In this document: one piece after another, positions 8,400 to 15,310 of the stretch
How positions within the stretch are numbered: position 1 is the stretch's first letter
Layout of the letters: every line of letters starts with the position of its first letter
Source of the DNA: Alphaproteobacteria bacterium
GTDB taxonomy: Bacteria > Pseudomonadota > Alphaproteobacteria > Micavibrionales > Micavibrionaceae
Reading direction: 5' to 3'
Assembly (NCBI GenBank): GCA_028289285.1
Contig: JANQRF010000002.1
Span: 62,001 to 126,000 of the forward strand
Length of the DNA stretch: 64,000 bases
The notes under the pieces: model-generated
The model's database searches: none
What the model was told of the DNA's origin: nothing
What the model saw: the letters and a program-made list of their open reading frames with translations, nothing else
Position numbers and translations under genes: made by a program

Positions 8400-9038
8400 G
8401 TGCTGCCTGTGCTGACACAAAAATGGATGTTTCGGGGATTTCTGATCCTCTGCCTGATAAGCTTTTTATCTATTTTTATATATGCCTATCACACGGAAGT
8501 GAGCGGCGGGCCGCAGCAGGAAATCGCGCCTTTTTATGAGGAGTTTGTCGGCGATCCGCAAAACGGACCGGGAGAAGCCGATTTAACCCGCCCGCACAGA
8601 ACATCGACAGAGCTTCAAAACTGGGTGTCATTGGCGGTGTCAGAAGGATTGATGCTGGATGCCCGCAATTATACGCGTCAGGTTGCCGCTGTGCGCGGAC
8701 ATTATTCTGCGGATGGGTATGAAGATTTTCAAACTTATCTGACCGAAGCCGATCTTCAAAAAACGCTAGAGGCTAGTGATTTGCGGGTCAGTATGATCGT
8801 TGAGCAACCACCCTTGCTTTTGAATGAAGGGGTTGTCGGGGATAGCTATCGCTGGCTCTTCCAGATGCCTGTGACTGTCAGTTACACGCCGCGGCTTGCC
8901 AATGAATACCGCCCGGGGGATACCGCTAATGCGCGTAAGCTGACGATCCGTGTTCAGATCGGTCGGTATCAGACGAGCGCGGAAGATGAGCACGGCCTGA
9001 AAATCGAGAGTTTTTCGGTTTTACCGCGGCGCGATTAA
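8400..9038 (+). CDS. DotI/IcmL/TraM-like membrane protein, orphan
   Basis: A 212-residue protein with one N-terminal membrane helix (about residues 12-30) and a periplasmic domain. The pattern of a 'YTRQ...F..YLTEADL' segment, then a residue run MIVEQPPLL and an RWLFQMPVTVSY strand, resembles the NTF2-like periplasmic domain of DotI/IcmL of type IVB secretion and TraM of IncI conjugation. No other dot/icm or tra gene is in the window. It starts with GTG five bases after the COQ9 stop; an in-frame ATG follows at 8427. Role unknown; similarity is judged by eye, so the family call is moderate. Confidence 0.6.
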   Translation: MLPVLTQKWMFRGFLILCLISFLSIFIYAYHTEVSGGPQQEIAPFYEEFVGDPQNGPGEADLTRPHRTSTELQNWVSLAVSEGLMLDARNYTRQVAAVRGHYSADGYEDFQTYLTEADLQKTLEASDLRVSMIVEQPPLLLNEGVVGDSYRWLFQMPVTVSYTPRLANEYRPGDTANARKLTIRVQIGRYQTSAEDEHGLKIESFSVLPRRD

Positions 9039-9124
9039 TATCTGTTGAAGATGTGCGGGCAGGGCTTTACCCGTCCCCTTTCGCGCCCTATAACATTTAG
9101 ATCATTAAATGAATGGAGTGACAT

Positions 9125-9418
9125 ATGAGTAGTGCACAGGTTGCGCGGCTGGAAGAAGGCGCGGAAGATGAGACATCAGAAATTGAAGGTGTTGCCGGAA
9201 AACGGCTAAAAGCGTTTATTGAGCGTATTGAACGTTTGGAAGAAGAAAAGGCGGCTCTGGGTGAAGATATCAAGGAAGTATACGGCGAAGCCAAGGCGGT
9301 CGGGTTTGATACAAAAACCATGCGCAAACTTGTGCGCCTGCGCAAAATGGATATCGAAAAACGCCGTGAGGAAGACGAGCTCTTAGAGCTCTACAAAGCT
9401 GCAATCGGGCTAGAATAA
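9125..9418 (+). CDS. gapR: nucleoid-associated protein GapR (DUF2312)
   Basis: A 97-residue all-helical protein carrying the DUF2312 signature: IERIERLEEEKAAL, then IKEVYGEAKAVGFD, then RKLVRLRKMD. In Caulobacter GapR forms a tetramer that clamps around overtwisted AT-rich DNA ahead of replication and transcription forks and stimulates topoisomerases. The ATG at 9125 follows GGAGTGAC. The upstream gap (9039-9124) contains a 6-bp inverted repeat CATTTA/TAAATG at 9094-9111, which may be an operator. Length and motifs are normal for the family. Confidence 0.92.
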   Translation: MSSAQVARLEEGAEDETSEIEGVAGKRLKAFIERIERLEEEKAALGEDIKEVYGEAKAVGFDTKTMRKLVRLRKMDIEKRREEDELLELYKAAIGLE

Positions 9419-9443
9419 TTCATATAAATCAAATTGTTATGCC

Positions 9444-9475
9444 TTAACTGCTTGGTAATCTTTTTTCTCTATACT
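9444..9475 (+). promoter_or_regulatory. near-consensus CtrA box with -10 element
   Basis: TTAA at 9444-9447, seven bases, then GTAA at 9455-9458 gives 7 of 8 CtrA-consensus positions. TATACT follows at 9470-9475, 11 bp away. The geometry resembles the flp promoter at 48651-48681. The gene served would be the coiled-coil protein at 9507. Confidence 0.35.
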
Positions 9476-9506
9476 GCAGCCTATAAAGCCAAGGTGGGGA
9501 GAAAAG

Positions 9507-10067
9507 ATGCAAGCTGCTTCACTGCAAAGCATATTGAATGATGTCTCGAAACGCCTGGATGCGTTTCAGGAAGAAGAGGCACCTGTCACTCAGGACCTGA
9601 TGAGTGAGCTTGACGTATTTGCACGTCTGGATCCACTTCTAGGCGATCTTCAAAAACAATATCGTAATGCGCAGCTAACGCGACGCCAGCAGGAGAAACA
9701 ATTTGGGCATGATAGCGCTATGGCAGATGTGGCTCTGGAAGCGCAGGATAGCGCTTGGTGCGCGATGCAAACCCGCTATATGGAAGTGCGTAAAGATCGC
9801 AGTTTAATGCATAAAGTGCAGTCTATTTTACACAGACAAAAGCAAGAACAGTTGCAGCAACAAGAAGAGAAACTGCAAACAGAGCGGACCCATAAAGCCG
9901 AGCAGCTTCGGTTATATCACCAACTTCGCCAAAATACTGATATAAGACGTGATCAAAAAGGTGGAGGAGATATTTTACTCGCCTGGCTGTGGCTGTTTAT
10001 CTTTCATGAAAAGATGCGTTTTGCTCATAGCTTTGAGCGTTTTGCTGCGCCGTTACGTGCGGCTTAA
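9507..10067 (+). CDS. coiled-coil protein of unknown function
   Basis: A 186-residue Gln- and charge-rich protein; residues 60-150 are nearly all helix-formers with heptad-like spacing (KQEQLQQQEEKLQTERTH), suggesting a coiled coil. There is a short aromatic hydrophobic patch (LLAWLWLFIFHEK) near residue 155 that might touch a membrane but is too short and interrupted for a confident helix. No signal peptide. AGGTGGGGAGAAAAG before the ATG is a strong ribosome site. I do not recognise the family. Upstream lies a near-consensus CtrA box with a -10 element. Confidence 0.7.
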   Translation: MQAASLQSILNDVSKRLDAFQEEEAPVTQDLMSELDVFARLDPLLGDLQKQYRNAQLTRRQQEKQFGHDSAMADVALEAQDSAWCAMQTRYMEVRKDRSLMHKVQSILHRQKQEQLQQQEEKLQTERTHKAEQLRLYHQLRQNTDIRRDQKGGGDILLAWLWLFIFHEKMRFAHSFERFAAPLRAA

Positions 10068-10086
10068 AAATTTTTCCTAAAAGTAC

Positions 10087-10118
10087 TTGACAAGACAGAT
10101 ATAATTTAGGAATATAAT
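10087..10118 (+). promoter_or_regulatory. candidate promoter upstream of the LamG-like gene
   Basis: TTGACA at 10087-10092 and TATAAT at 10113-10118 are both perfect, but the spacer is 20 bp, longer than ideal. A second TATAAT lies at 10100-10105. A start near 10125 would place the terminator hairpin at 10132 directly in the leader. Confidence 0.4.
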
Positions 10119-10131
10119 CCTTATCAACAGG

Positions 10132-10175
10132 AAAGCTGCGCCTTTTTCATGGAAAAGCGCGGCTTTTTTATTTTT
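10132..10175 (+). terminator. intrinsic terminator / possible attenuator
   Basis: AAAGCTGCGC at 10132-10141 pairs with GCGCGGCTTT at 10157-10166 (one G-U), with further A/T pairs inside. TTTTTTATTTTT follows. It ends transcription from the coiled-coil gene, but it also sits between a promoter-like sequence and the LamG-like gene. Confidence 0.75.
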
Positions 10176-10189
10176 CCAAGAGAGTTTTT

Positions 10190-10924
10190 ATGATGTTTAC
10201 GTTTCTAAATGGGGTCGGTAAGCCATTCCGTAGCCTTGCTGGTGGTGCGGCGCCTGCTTTTGCGCCAACTGATATTTCGAATCTGGCCTTGTGGCTGGAT
10301 GCGGATGATACGGCAACAATTACACATACGAGCGGCAGTGTTTCGCAGTGGGATGATAAAAGCGGGAATGCATATCATGCGGTGCAGGCATCCGGGTCTT
10401 CTCAGCCAGTTACAGGTACGCGTACGCTCAACGGTTTGAATGTTCTGGATCTGGATGGATCGAATGATTTTATGACCTTATCGAGTGGTCTATATGATTT
10501 TCCGGCAGGCGCCAATACGGTTATCTTTACCTGTCAATCCGATACAAACGCCGCAAGCCAGGCTTTTTTCCGGGAAAGCGCTTACCGCATTGAAATTCTG
10601 GGCGGAACCAGTCAGGTCCGCATGTATAACGGTAGCGGCCAGCGTGTGGTGAATGACATTGACAGCGCACTGCCGGGTATTATCGTCGCGCGTCGAGACG
10701 GGACAAATCTTACGCTGAATCACAGCAATGGAAAAAGTTCGACCGGAACAGGCGCAACAAACGCGACGCTTTCACAACTGCGGTTAGGGACTGCCGGGTT
10801 TAATTATTTTAACGGCATTTTTGCCGAAATCTGTGTCTATAAAAAATCGTTAAGCGATGCTGAGGTCAATCAGCTTGGAGAGTATCTGGGCACGAAATGG
10901 GGAATCACCTGGACAGCGATTTAA
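10190..10924 (+). CDS. LamG/concanavalin-A-like jelly-roll domain protein
   Basis: A 244-residue protein. After about 25 Gly/Ala-rich residues comes PTDISNLALWLDADD, the characteristic opening of LamG-type laminin-G/concanavalin-like domains, then VSQWDDKSGN and LDLDGSNDFM, and the closing segment GIFAEICVYKKSLSDAEV. Such domains bind carbohydrate or act as structural parts of surface and phage proteins. No convincing signal peptide is present. It follows a terminator hairpin and its last 4 bp overlap the convergent kinase-like gene of the exopolysaccharide cluster, so a role in binding the polymer is possible but unproven. Confidence 0.75.
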   Translation: MMFTFLNGVGKPFRSLAGGAAPAFAPTDISNLALWLDADDTATITHTSGSVSQWDDKSGNAYHAVQASGSSQPVTGTRTLNGLNVLDLDGSNDFMTLSSGLYDFPAGANTVIFTCQSDTNAASQAFFRESAYRIEILGGTSQVRMYNGSGQRVVNDIDSALPGIIVARRDGTNLTLNHSNGKSSTGTGATNATLSQLRLGTAGFNYFNGIFAEICVYKKSLSDAEVNQLGEYLGTKWGITWTAI

Positions 10925-11619
10925 TTTTTGAAGAATAATTTGTAAATCCATCCGGGGATATGAAACTGCCTCCCGCTAAATATTGCACCGATAATATTGG
11001 CGCCATGTTCTTCAAGTTTCTCTTTTAGCTGGCGAATGACCGGCGCGCGCGTCCGCTCAGCTTGCACAACCAGCATAGTGCTATTAGCAAGGCTTGCAAT
11101 ACTGGCTGTGTTCTCACTGACTAAAACGCCTTCTGCATAAAGAATGATAATCTCAAAGGTGGATTTAAGATCTTCTAAAACAGGTTTTAAGGCTTCTGCT
11201 GAGATAATATGCGCTGTTCCGTTTTGCACCGGGTAAAGACGGCAGACAGATAAGGTCGTGCCCTGAATATTATAAACGCACGTGGCTTGCGTATTTGATT
11301 TACCAGTATAGTCACTCAGGCTTGTTAAGACATGCTCCATGACTGGTTGTAAGCTATCCGGCACGGCCATAGAGGCATCAATAAATAGGATATTGGCCTG
11401 TGTTTCACTGCTCATCAAATGGGCTGTTTCAAAGGCAATTTGAGCTGTGCCTTCCCCGTTATAGGCGCTGACAAACTGGAAGATATGGTCATCTTCAGGA
11501 TCTGTTTTTTGAATCAAAGACTGGCAAAGCGCGGCAAGTTTCCGGTGCGGCAAACCCGGCGCCAGTTTTGGCCCTATTGATTTGATATGGGCGGCTTTCT
11601 TTTCTGCTACAGCACTCAT
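10921..11619 (-). CDS. CapB/ExoP-C-like tyrosine-kinase homologue with degenerate P-loop
   Basis: A 232-residue MinD-like protein in the position of the cytoplasmic kinase half of polysaccharide co-polymerases. Where active BY-kinases have a Walker A GxxxGEGKS/T, this one reads SAYNGEGTAQIAFETA at residues 51-66, lacking the Lys. The Walker A' strand NILFIDAS (76-83) and later strand IIILYAEGV are recognisable. The Tyr cluster expected at the C-terminus is absent; only one Tyr is near the end. It overlaps the GumC-like gene by 4 bp (ATGA), so it is translated with it. Probably a scaffold or regulator rather than an active kinase. Confidence 0.7.
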   Translation of the reverse strand: MSAVAEKKAAHIKSIGPKLAPGLPHRKLAALCQSLIQKTDPEDDHIFQFVSAYNGEGTAQIAFETAHLMSSETQANILFIDASMAVPDSLQPVMEHVLTSLSDYTGKSNTQATCVYNIQGTTLSVCRLYPVQNGTAHIISAEALKPVLEDLKSTFEIIILYAEGVLVSENTASIASLANSTMLVVQAERTRAPVIRQLKEKLEEHGANIIGAIFSGRQFHIPGWIYKLFFKN

Positions 11620-12890
11620 GCACCACCCTCTTTTTTATTAAAGGTGGCAAGGACGGGAACGCTGAGAAAATGTTGAAGCTGGTCAGGTGTAGAAAAACTA
11701 TCATCCGTGACTTCACGGGCTACCACACCACCAAGCCCTAAAAACGCCCCTGCAAACAAGGCGGCCAGTAAAATCATTTTCTTGTTTGGGCCGCCGGGTG
11801 AAACAGGCACAGCAGGATTATCCAGAACGCTGATGCGCGTGATATTTTCCTGGTTCAACATGGCATTGACCCGGGCTTCTTCTGCGCGCTGCTGGTAATA
11901 TTCAAGATTACTTTCTTCCATTTCCACGCGTTTTTCAAGTTCATTGAACTGTCCACGCTGTGCCTCCAGATGGGCGATGCGTGCATCAATCGTTTTTATC
12001 TTTTCAGCCAAAGGCCCGCCGGTCTCTTCTGTAGCTGCCAGGTCGGCTTTACGTGTTTCAAGTTCCGCGCGCGCGACGCCGATTTTCTTATTGAGCCTGC
12101 GCATCACATCACTATCCGGACGGTAGGTGCTGCGCGCCTGCGCGGCCTGTGCTTCAGCTTCTGATAAAGAGGCTTGCGCCTGTGTCAAGGCTTCAAAGGC
12201 AATGGCGGAGAGCGCGCTTTTTTCAGAAATAAGCTGTTCCATCTCTATATCTATTTCAGACACACCGGCCTGATTTTTAAAATTTAAGAAATCAAGCTGT
12301 GCCTGTTCATAGCGCTGTTCTATGTCACGAATTTGTTTGTCCAGAAAATCTTTTTGAGAAGACTCATAAATACGCGTTTGTTTGGGGATAAATTCACGCA
12401 TTAAAATCTCTGTAAATTGCGCTGCGGCTTCTGGGTTTTGGTTCTTCACATAGACTTCAATGATGTTACTGCGTAAAGCTGCTTCGATACGCACATCTCC
12501 GCCGAGTAAAATCCGAACAGCTGTTTCTACAGGATCTTTTTGTGTGTCTGTATTGTCTGTCAAAAACGGGTAAAGTTTGCCCGGACCCATTTCCCGCACA
12601 GCTGTACGCAGGAGATTATGACTTCGTAGGATCTGAATGTAGGACTGCATCAGCTCTGAGCGGTCACTATAGGAAAATTCGCGTGGTGTTCCACGTGAAA
12701 CAGAAATATCGGGCCGGGCATTTTCACCGAACTTAACAACAAAGCTTCCGCGCGCTTCATAAAAAGCAGGTGTTTTGTAAATGTAATACGCACCTGCCGC
12801 TGCGCACAGACCAAATAAAAGCAAAAAGATCCAGATTTGCCGGAAGAAGCTGTTGAGAAAACCATGAAGATTATAGTCCATATGGATCAT
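11616..12890 (-). CDS. GumC/Wzz-type polysaccharide co-polymerase
   Basis: A 424-residue inner-membrane protein with an N-terminal helix (about residues 16-36), a long periplasmic coiled-coil region (170-350) and a C-terminal helix near 385-405 preceded by the Pro/Gly motif PAVPVSPGGPNKK. This is the chain-length-determinant architecture of ExoP-N/GumC, which sets polymer length and links the cytoplasm to the Wza-like channel. The kinase half is a separate downstream gene overlapping by 4 bp. The start is at 12890 or the ATG at 12881. A consensus parS site lies inside the coding sequence. Confidence 0.85.
   Translation of the reverse strand: MIHMDYNLHGFLNSFFRQIWIFLLLFGLCAAAGAYYIYKTPAFYEARGSFVVKFGENARPDISVSRGTPREFSYSDRSELMQSYIQILRSHNLLRTAVREMGPGKLYPFLTDNTDTQKDPVETAVRILLGGDVRIEAALRSNIIEVYVKNQNPEAAAQFTEILMREFIPKQTRIYESSQKDFLDKQIRDIEQRYEQAQLDFLNFKNQAGVSEIDIEMEQLISEKSALSAIAFEALTQAQASLSEAEAQAAQARSTYRPDSDVMRRLNKKIGVARAELETRKADLAATEETGGPLAEKIKTIDARIAHLEAQRGQFNELEKRVEMEESNLEYYQQRAEEARVNAMLNQENITRISVLDNPAVPVSPGGPNKKMILLAALFAGAFLGLGGVVAREVTDDSFSTPDQLQHFLSVPVLATFNKKEGGA
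12687..12702. other. parS centromere-like site (ParB binding)
   Basis: TGTTCCACGTGAAACA matches the bacterial parS consensus TGTTNCACGTGAAACA at all specified positions. It is palindromic apart from the N pair. It lies within the gumC-like reading frame. Chromosomal parS sites are usually close to the replication origin. Confidence 0.75.
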
Positions 12891-12905
12891 TTTTTATCTT
12901 TTATC

Positions 12906-13730
12906 CTATTCATTCAGATCATAGCCGACACCAAACGAGGCCGGCAGAAATTGTTGTACATATTGACGGTAATAATGATAGGCGTTGGCGATACCGCTAC
13001 GCGGCACGATAACAATATCCTGCGCAGCCAGGCGCATATCATGCGAAAGATTGCGGCCTTTAAAGGCGGCCTCGAAATTAATTTCAAACACTTCTTCAGT
13101 TTTACCCGGTGCCCGGCGCAATATTAAGATGCGGCCGCGTTCAGCAGAGGCCAGCATACCACCGGCACGGGCGATAGCCTGTAAGACAGTGGGGTTAGCA
13201 TCGACACTGACAAATTCCCCTGGCGCATTGACTTCACCGAGAACGTAAACACGTGTTGGAGCAAAAGACTGGACGATGACGGAAAGTTTCGGATCGGCAA
13301 GCTGGGTTTTGTAATATTTAACAAGCTCGTTTTGAAGCTCAAGCGGTGTTAACCCATAAGCTGAAAGATTTTGTACCAAAAGGGTGGAGATCATCCCATC
13401 CGGGCGGATGATTACATCTTCATCTAGTTCGGGATTAAGGAGCAGGCGGATACGCAAGACATCTCCAACCTGGAGCCTGTAAGGCGGCAAGGCAGGCGCG
13501 GCCGCAGCGGGCTGGATCTCCGGCAAATCCTGCGGGTCTATCTCTGCGGTTTTAATATCTTCTGTAGAAGGAAGAACAGCTTGCGGCGTTTGCGCTGTAT
13601 AAAAAGGTGGTGGATCAGCATTGCGTACCTGTACATGTTCAGCAGAACTCTCCGTGCAGGCGCTTAAAGCAAGGCCGATAAAGCCTAAAACCATCCCTTT
13701 ATATACATACGCTCTAAGTCCCATACACAT
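12906..13730 (-). CDS. Wza/GumB-type polysaccharide export lipoprotein
   Basis: A 274-residue outer-membrane export protein. The N-terminal signal peptide ends in the lipobox LSAC (residues 22-25, lipid-modified Cys25). A Poly_export domain starts at about residue 88 (YRLQVGDVLRIRL) and an SLBB domain follows (RVYVLGEVNAPGEF). Family members form the outer-membrane channel for exopolysaccharide and interact with the GumC/Wzc periplasmic domain. The gumC-like gene follows 15 bp downstream and the kinase-like gene after that, so 13730-10921 is one operon encoding the export complex. Confidence 0.9.
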   Translation of the reverse strand: MCMGLRAYVYKGMVLGFIGLALSACTESSAEHVQVRNADPPPFYTAQTPQAVLPSTEDIKTAEIDPQDLPEIQPAAAAPALPPYRLQVGDVLRIRLLLNPELDEDVIIRPDGMISTLLVQNLSAYGLTPLELQNELVKYYKTQLADPKLSVIVQSFAPTRVYVLGEVNAPGEFVSVDANPTVLQAIARAGGMLASAERGRILILRRAPGKTEEVFEINFEAAFKGRNLSHDMRLAAQDIVIVPRSGIANAYHYYRQYVQQFLPASFGVGYDLNE

Positions 13731-13823
13731 AATTCTGCCAGCACTCGTTTAAGGCACTGCAGTCTCAAGATTTTTTAGATTATTTGATTAAGCCAGCACA
13801 CTCATAGGTATGCAACGCCAAAA

Positions 13824-14315
13824 CTAGTCATTTAGCCGGATATCCAGACTTTGATGGAAAAGCGGGTTTTCCGGGGGCTGAAGCGGGTCCGGAAAGAGCG
13901 AGTTGCTTTGCGAATCACCGCGGGGGCTTGCCGGAATATCAGGCCGCAGACGGCTTTGGCGAATCTCTTCCAAGGAGCTTGTGGATTGAATTTTTGTAAT
14001 ACACAGGCCGTTTCTGCGATTTGCTTCACGCTCGCACGGCGCAAAAGAATGATAAACGCATTGTGGATTACCAGCAGAGAGCACAAGGCAAAATGATCCG
14101 GGACTGTGGGTCGGCAGGTTAATTTCCTGATAATTGGCTGCACAGATACCGTTTTTGCGCCGGGCTTCTTTACGGCATTCATGCACATCATGATAATGGC
14201 AAAAACCTTTGAGGCCCGGCGCCTGAATACAAAACGGTGCAGCGTGCACAGGAGGTGCAGTGATAATTACTAGTATAAAGCTTATCCAAAATGTGAGACG
14301 CATGGATTTTAGCAT
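13824..14315 (-). CDS. secreted protein with duplicated four-cysteine (DUF3551-like) module
   Basis: A 163-residue protein with a signal peptide (cleavage probably after VHAA, residue 26). The mature part holds two copies of a small module: Cys29, 39, 47, 58 and Cys76, 86, 94, 105, with identical spacing (C-x9-C-x7-C-x10-C) and shared residues around CxxEAxRxNGxC. This resembles the DUF3551 small secreted proteins of alphaproteobacteria, here in tandem. The Pro/Ser-rich tail of about 55 residues looks unstructured. The four cysteines per module probably form two disulfides in the periplasm. Function unknown; it sits between the export operon and the glycosyltransferases. Confidence 0.7.
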   Translation of the reverse strand: MLKSMRLTFWISFILVIITAPPVHAAPFCIQAPGLKGFCHYHDVHECRKEARRKNGICAANYQEINLPTHSPGSFCLVLSAGNPQCVYHSFAPCEREANRRNGLCITKIQSTSSLEEIRQSRLRPDIPASPRGDSQSNSLFPDPLQPPENPLFHQSLDIRLND

Positions 14316-14374
14316 AAAGAGATTCCTGTAAAAGACTATAGAATTTCAGTTTTAATCCAGCCACACTGAGCACT

Positions 14375-15310
14375 ATGACAGGATATCCAGATATTGCCGT
14401 GATCATCGCTTGTTATAATGCGGCGGATACGATTGAGCGGGCGGTTTGCTCCGCGCTGGCGCAAGATCAAGTGCGTGAAGTCGTCATTATCGATGATGCA
14501 TCCACTGATGATACAGTGGTGCGCGTCCAAGATATTTTAACCAAAGATGTCCGCCTGTCTTTTGAAAGGCTTTCTGAGAATAAAGGTCCGGCTCATGCGC
14601 GCAATATCGGCATTCAGAAAACAGCCGCGCCGTGGATTGCCGTTCTGGATGCAGATGATGTATTTTTGCCCGGGCGGTTTGATGCTTTTGAACCGTACTT
14701 AAAGGATTTCGATTTTCTGGCCGATGATCTTGAGATTCATCAAGGAAAAGCTGTAGACCATCTGTTTGGCGGTCGCGTTCTTGATGTCACGCCTGTTCAC
14801 CTGGACGCATATCTTGCGCAGAATTTTCCAGATCCTAAACATCCGCGCAAAGAGCTGTCTTTTATAAAGCCGTTAATGCGGCGTACCTTTCTTGAAAAAT
14901 ATGCATTATCTTATAATGAAAAGCTTCGGCTTGGCGAAGACCATGAATTTTACACGCGCTGCCTGATACATGGTGCGCGCATGGGTGTAATCCCACAGGC
15001 AGGGTATGTTTATAACGTGCGTAAATCCTCTTTAAGTGGAGCGCACAGCATGAACGATCTTGAATCTCTGTGGGAAGAGATGGAAAAACTACGCCGGCAG
15101 GCTGAAATTTCCGCTACGGAGAACAAATTGTTCAGAAAACTCAACCAGACCCTGGAATGCCGGTATCAGTGGCGTAAACTGATTGATGCTGTGAAAGGTA
15201 AGAATATATCCGAGGCAACAAAGTGTTTTTGCCGCCCGCCGCCTGTGCCGTTTTACCTTGCTTGTCAGTTAGCTTCTGAAGCTTCAAAACGTTTTTTGCG
15301 CCGGGCATAA
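14375..15310 (+). CDS. family 2 glycosyltransferase
   Basis: A 311-residue GT-A enzyme. The nucleotide-binding start VIIACYNAADTI, the IDDASTDDT motif (39-47) and the metal-binding DAD at residues 92-94 (VLDADDVF) are all present, with an acceptor-side GEDHEFYTRC motif near residue 190. It adds one sugar to the lipid-linked repeat unit at the cytoplasmic face; the sugar is not predictable. It is the only + strand gene in the middle of the exopolysaccharide cluster, and its last 46 bp overlap the convergent O-antigen-ligase-like gene. Confidence 0.85.
   Translation: MTGYPDIAVIIACYNAADTIERAVCSALAQDQVREVVIIDDASTDDTVVRVQDILTKDVRLSFERLSENKGPAHARNIGIQKTAAPWIAVLDADDVFLPGRFDAFEPYLKDFDFLADDLEIHQGKAVDHLFGGRVLDVTPVHLDAYLAQNFPDPKHPRKELSFIKPLMRRTFLEKYALSYNEKLRLGEDHEFYTRCLIHGARMGVIPQAGYVYNVRKSSLSGAHSMNDLESLWEEMEKLRRQAEISATENKLFRKLNQTLECRYQWRKLIDAVKGKNISEATKCFCRPPPVPFYLACQLASEASKRFLRRA

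Noticed and set aside
9094-9111. CATTTA-N6-TAAATG before gapR as a firm operator
   Set aside because: Short, AT-only arms are common by chance; mentioned in the gapR entry but not claimed as a site.
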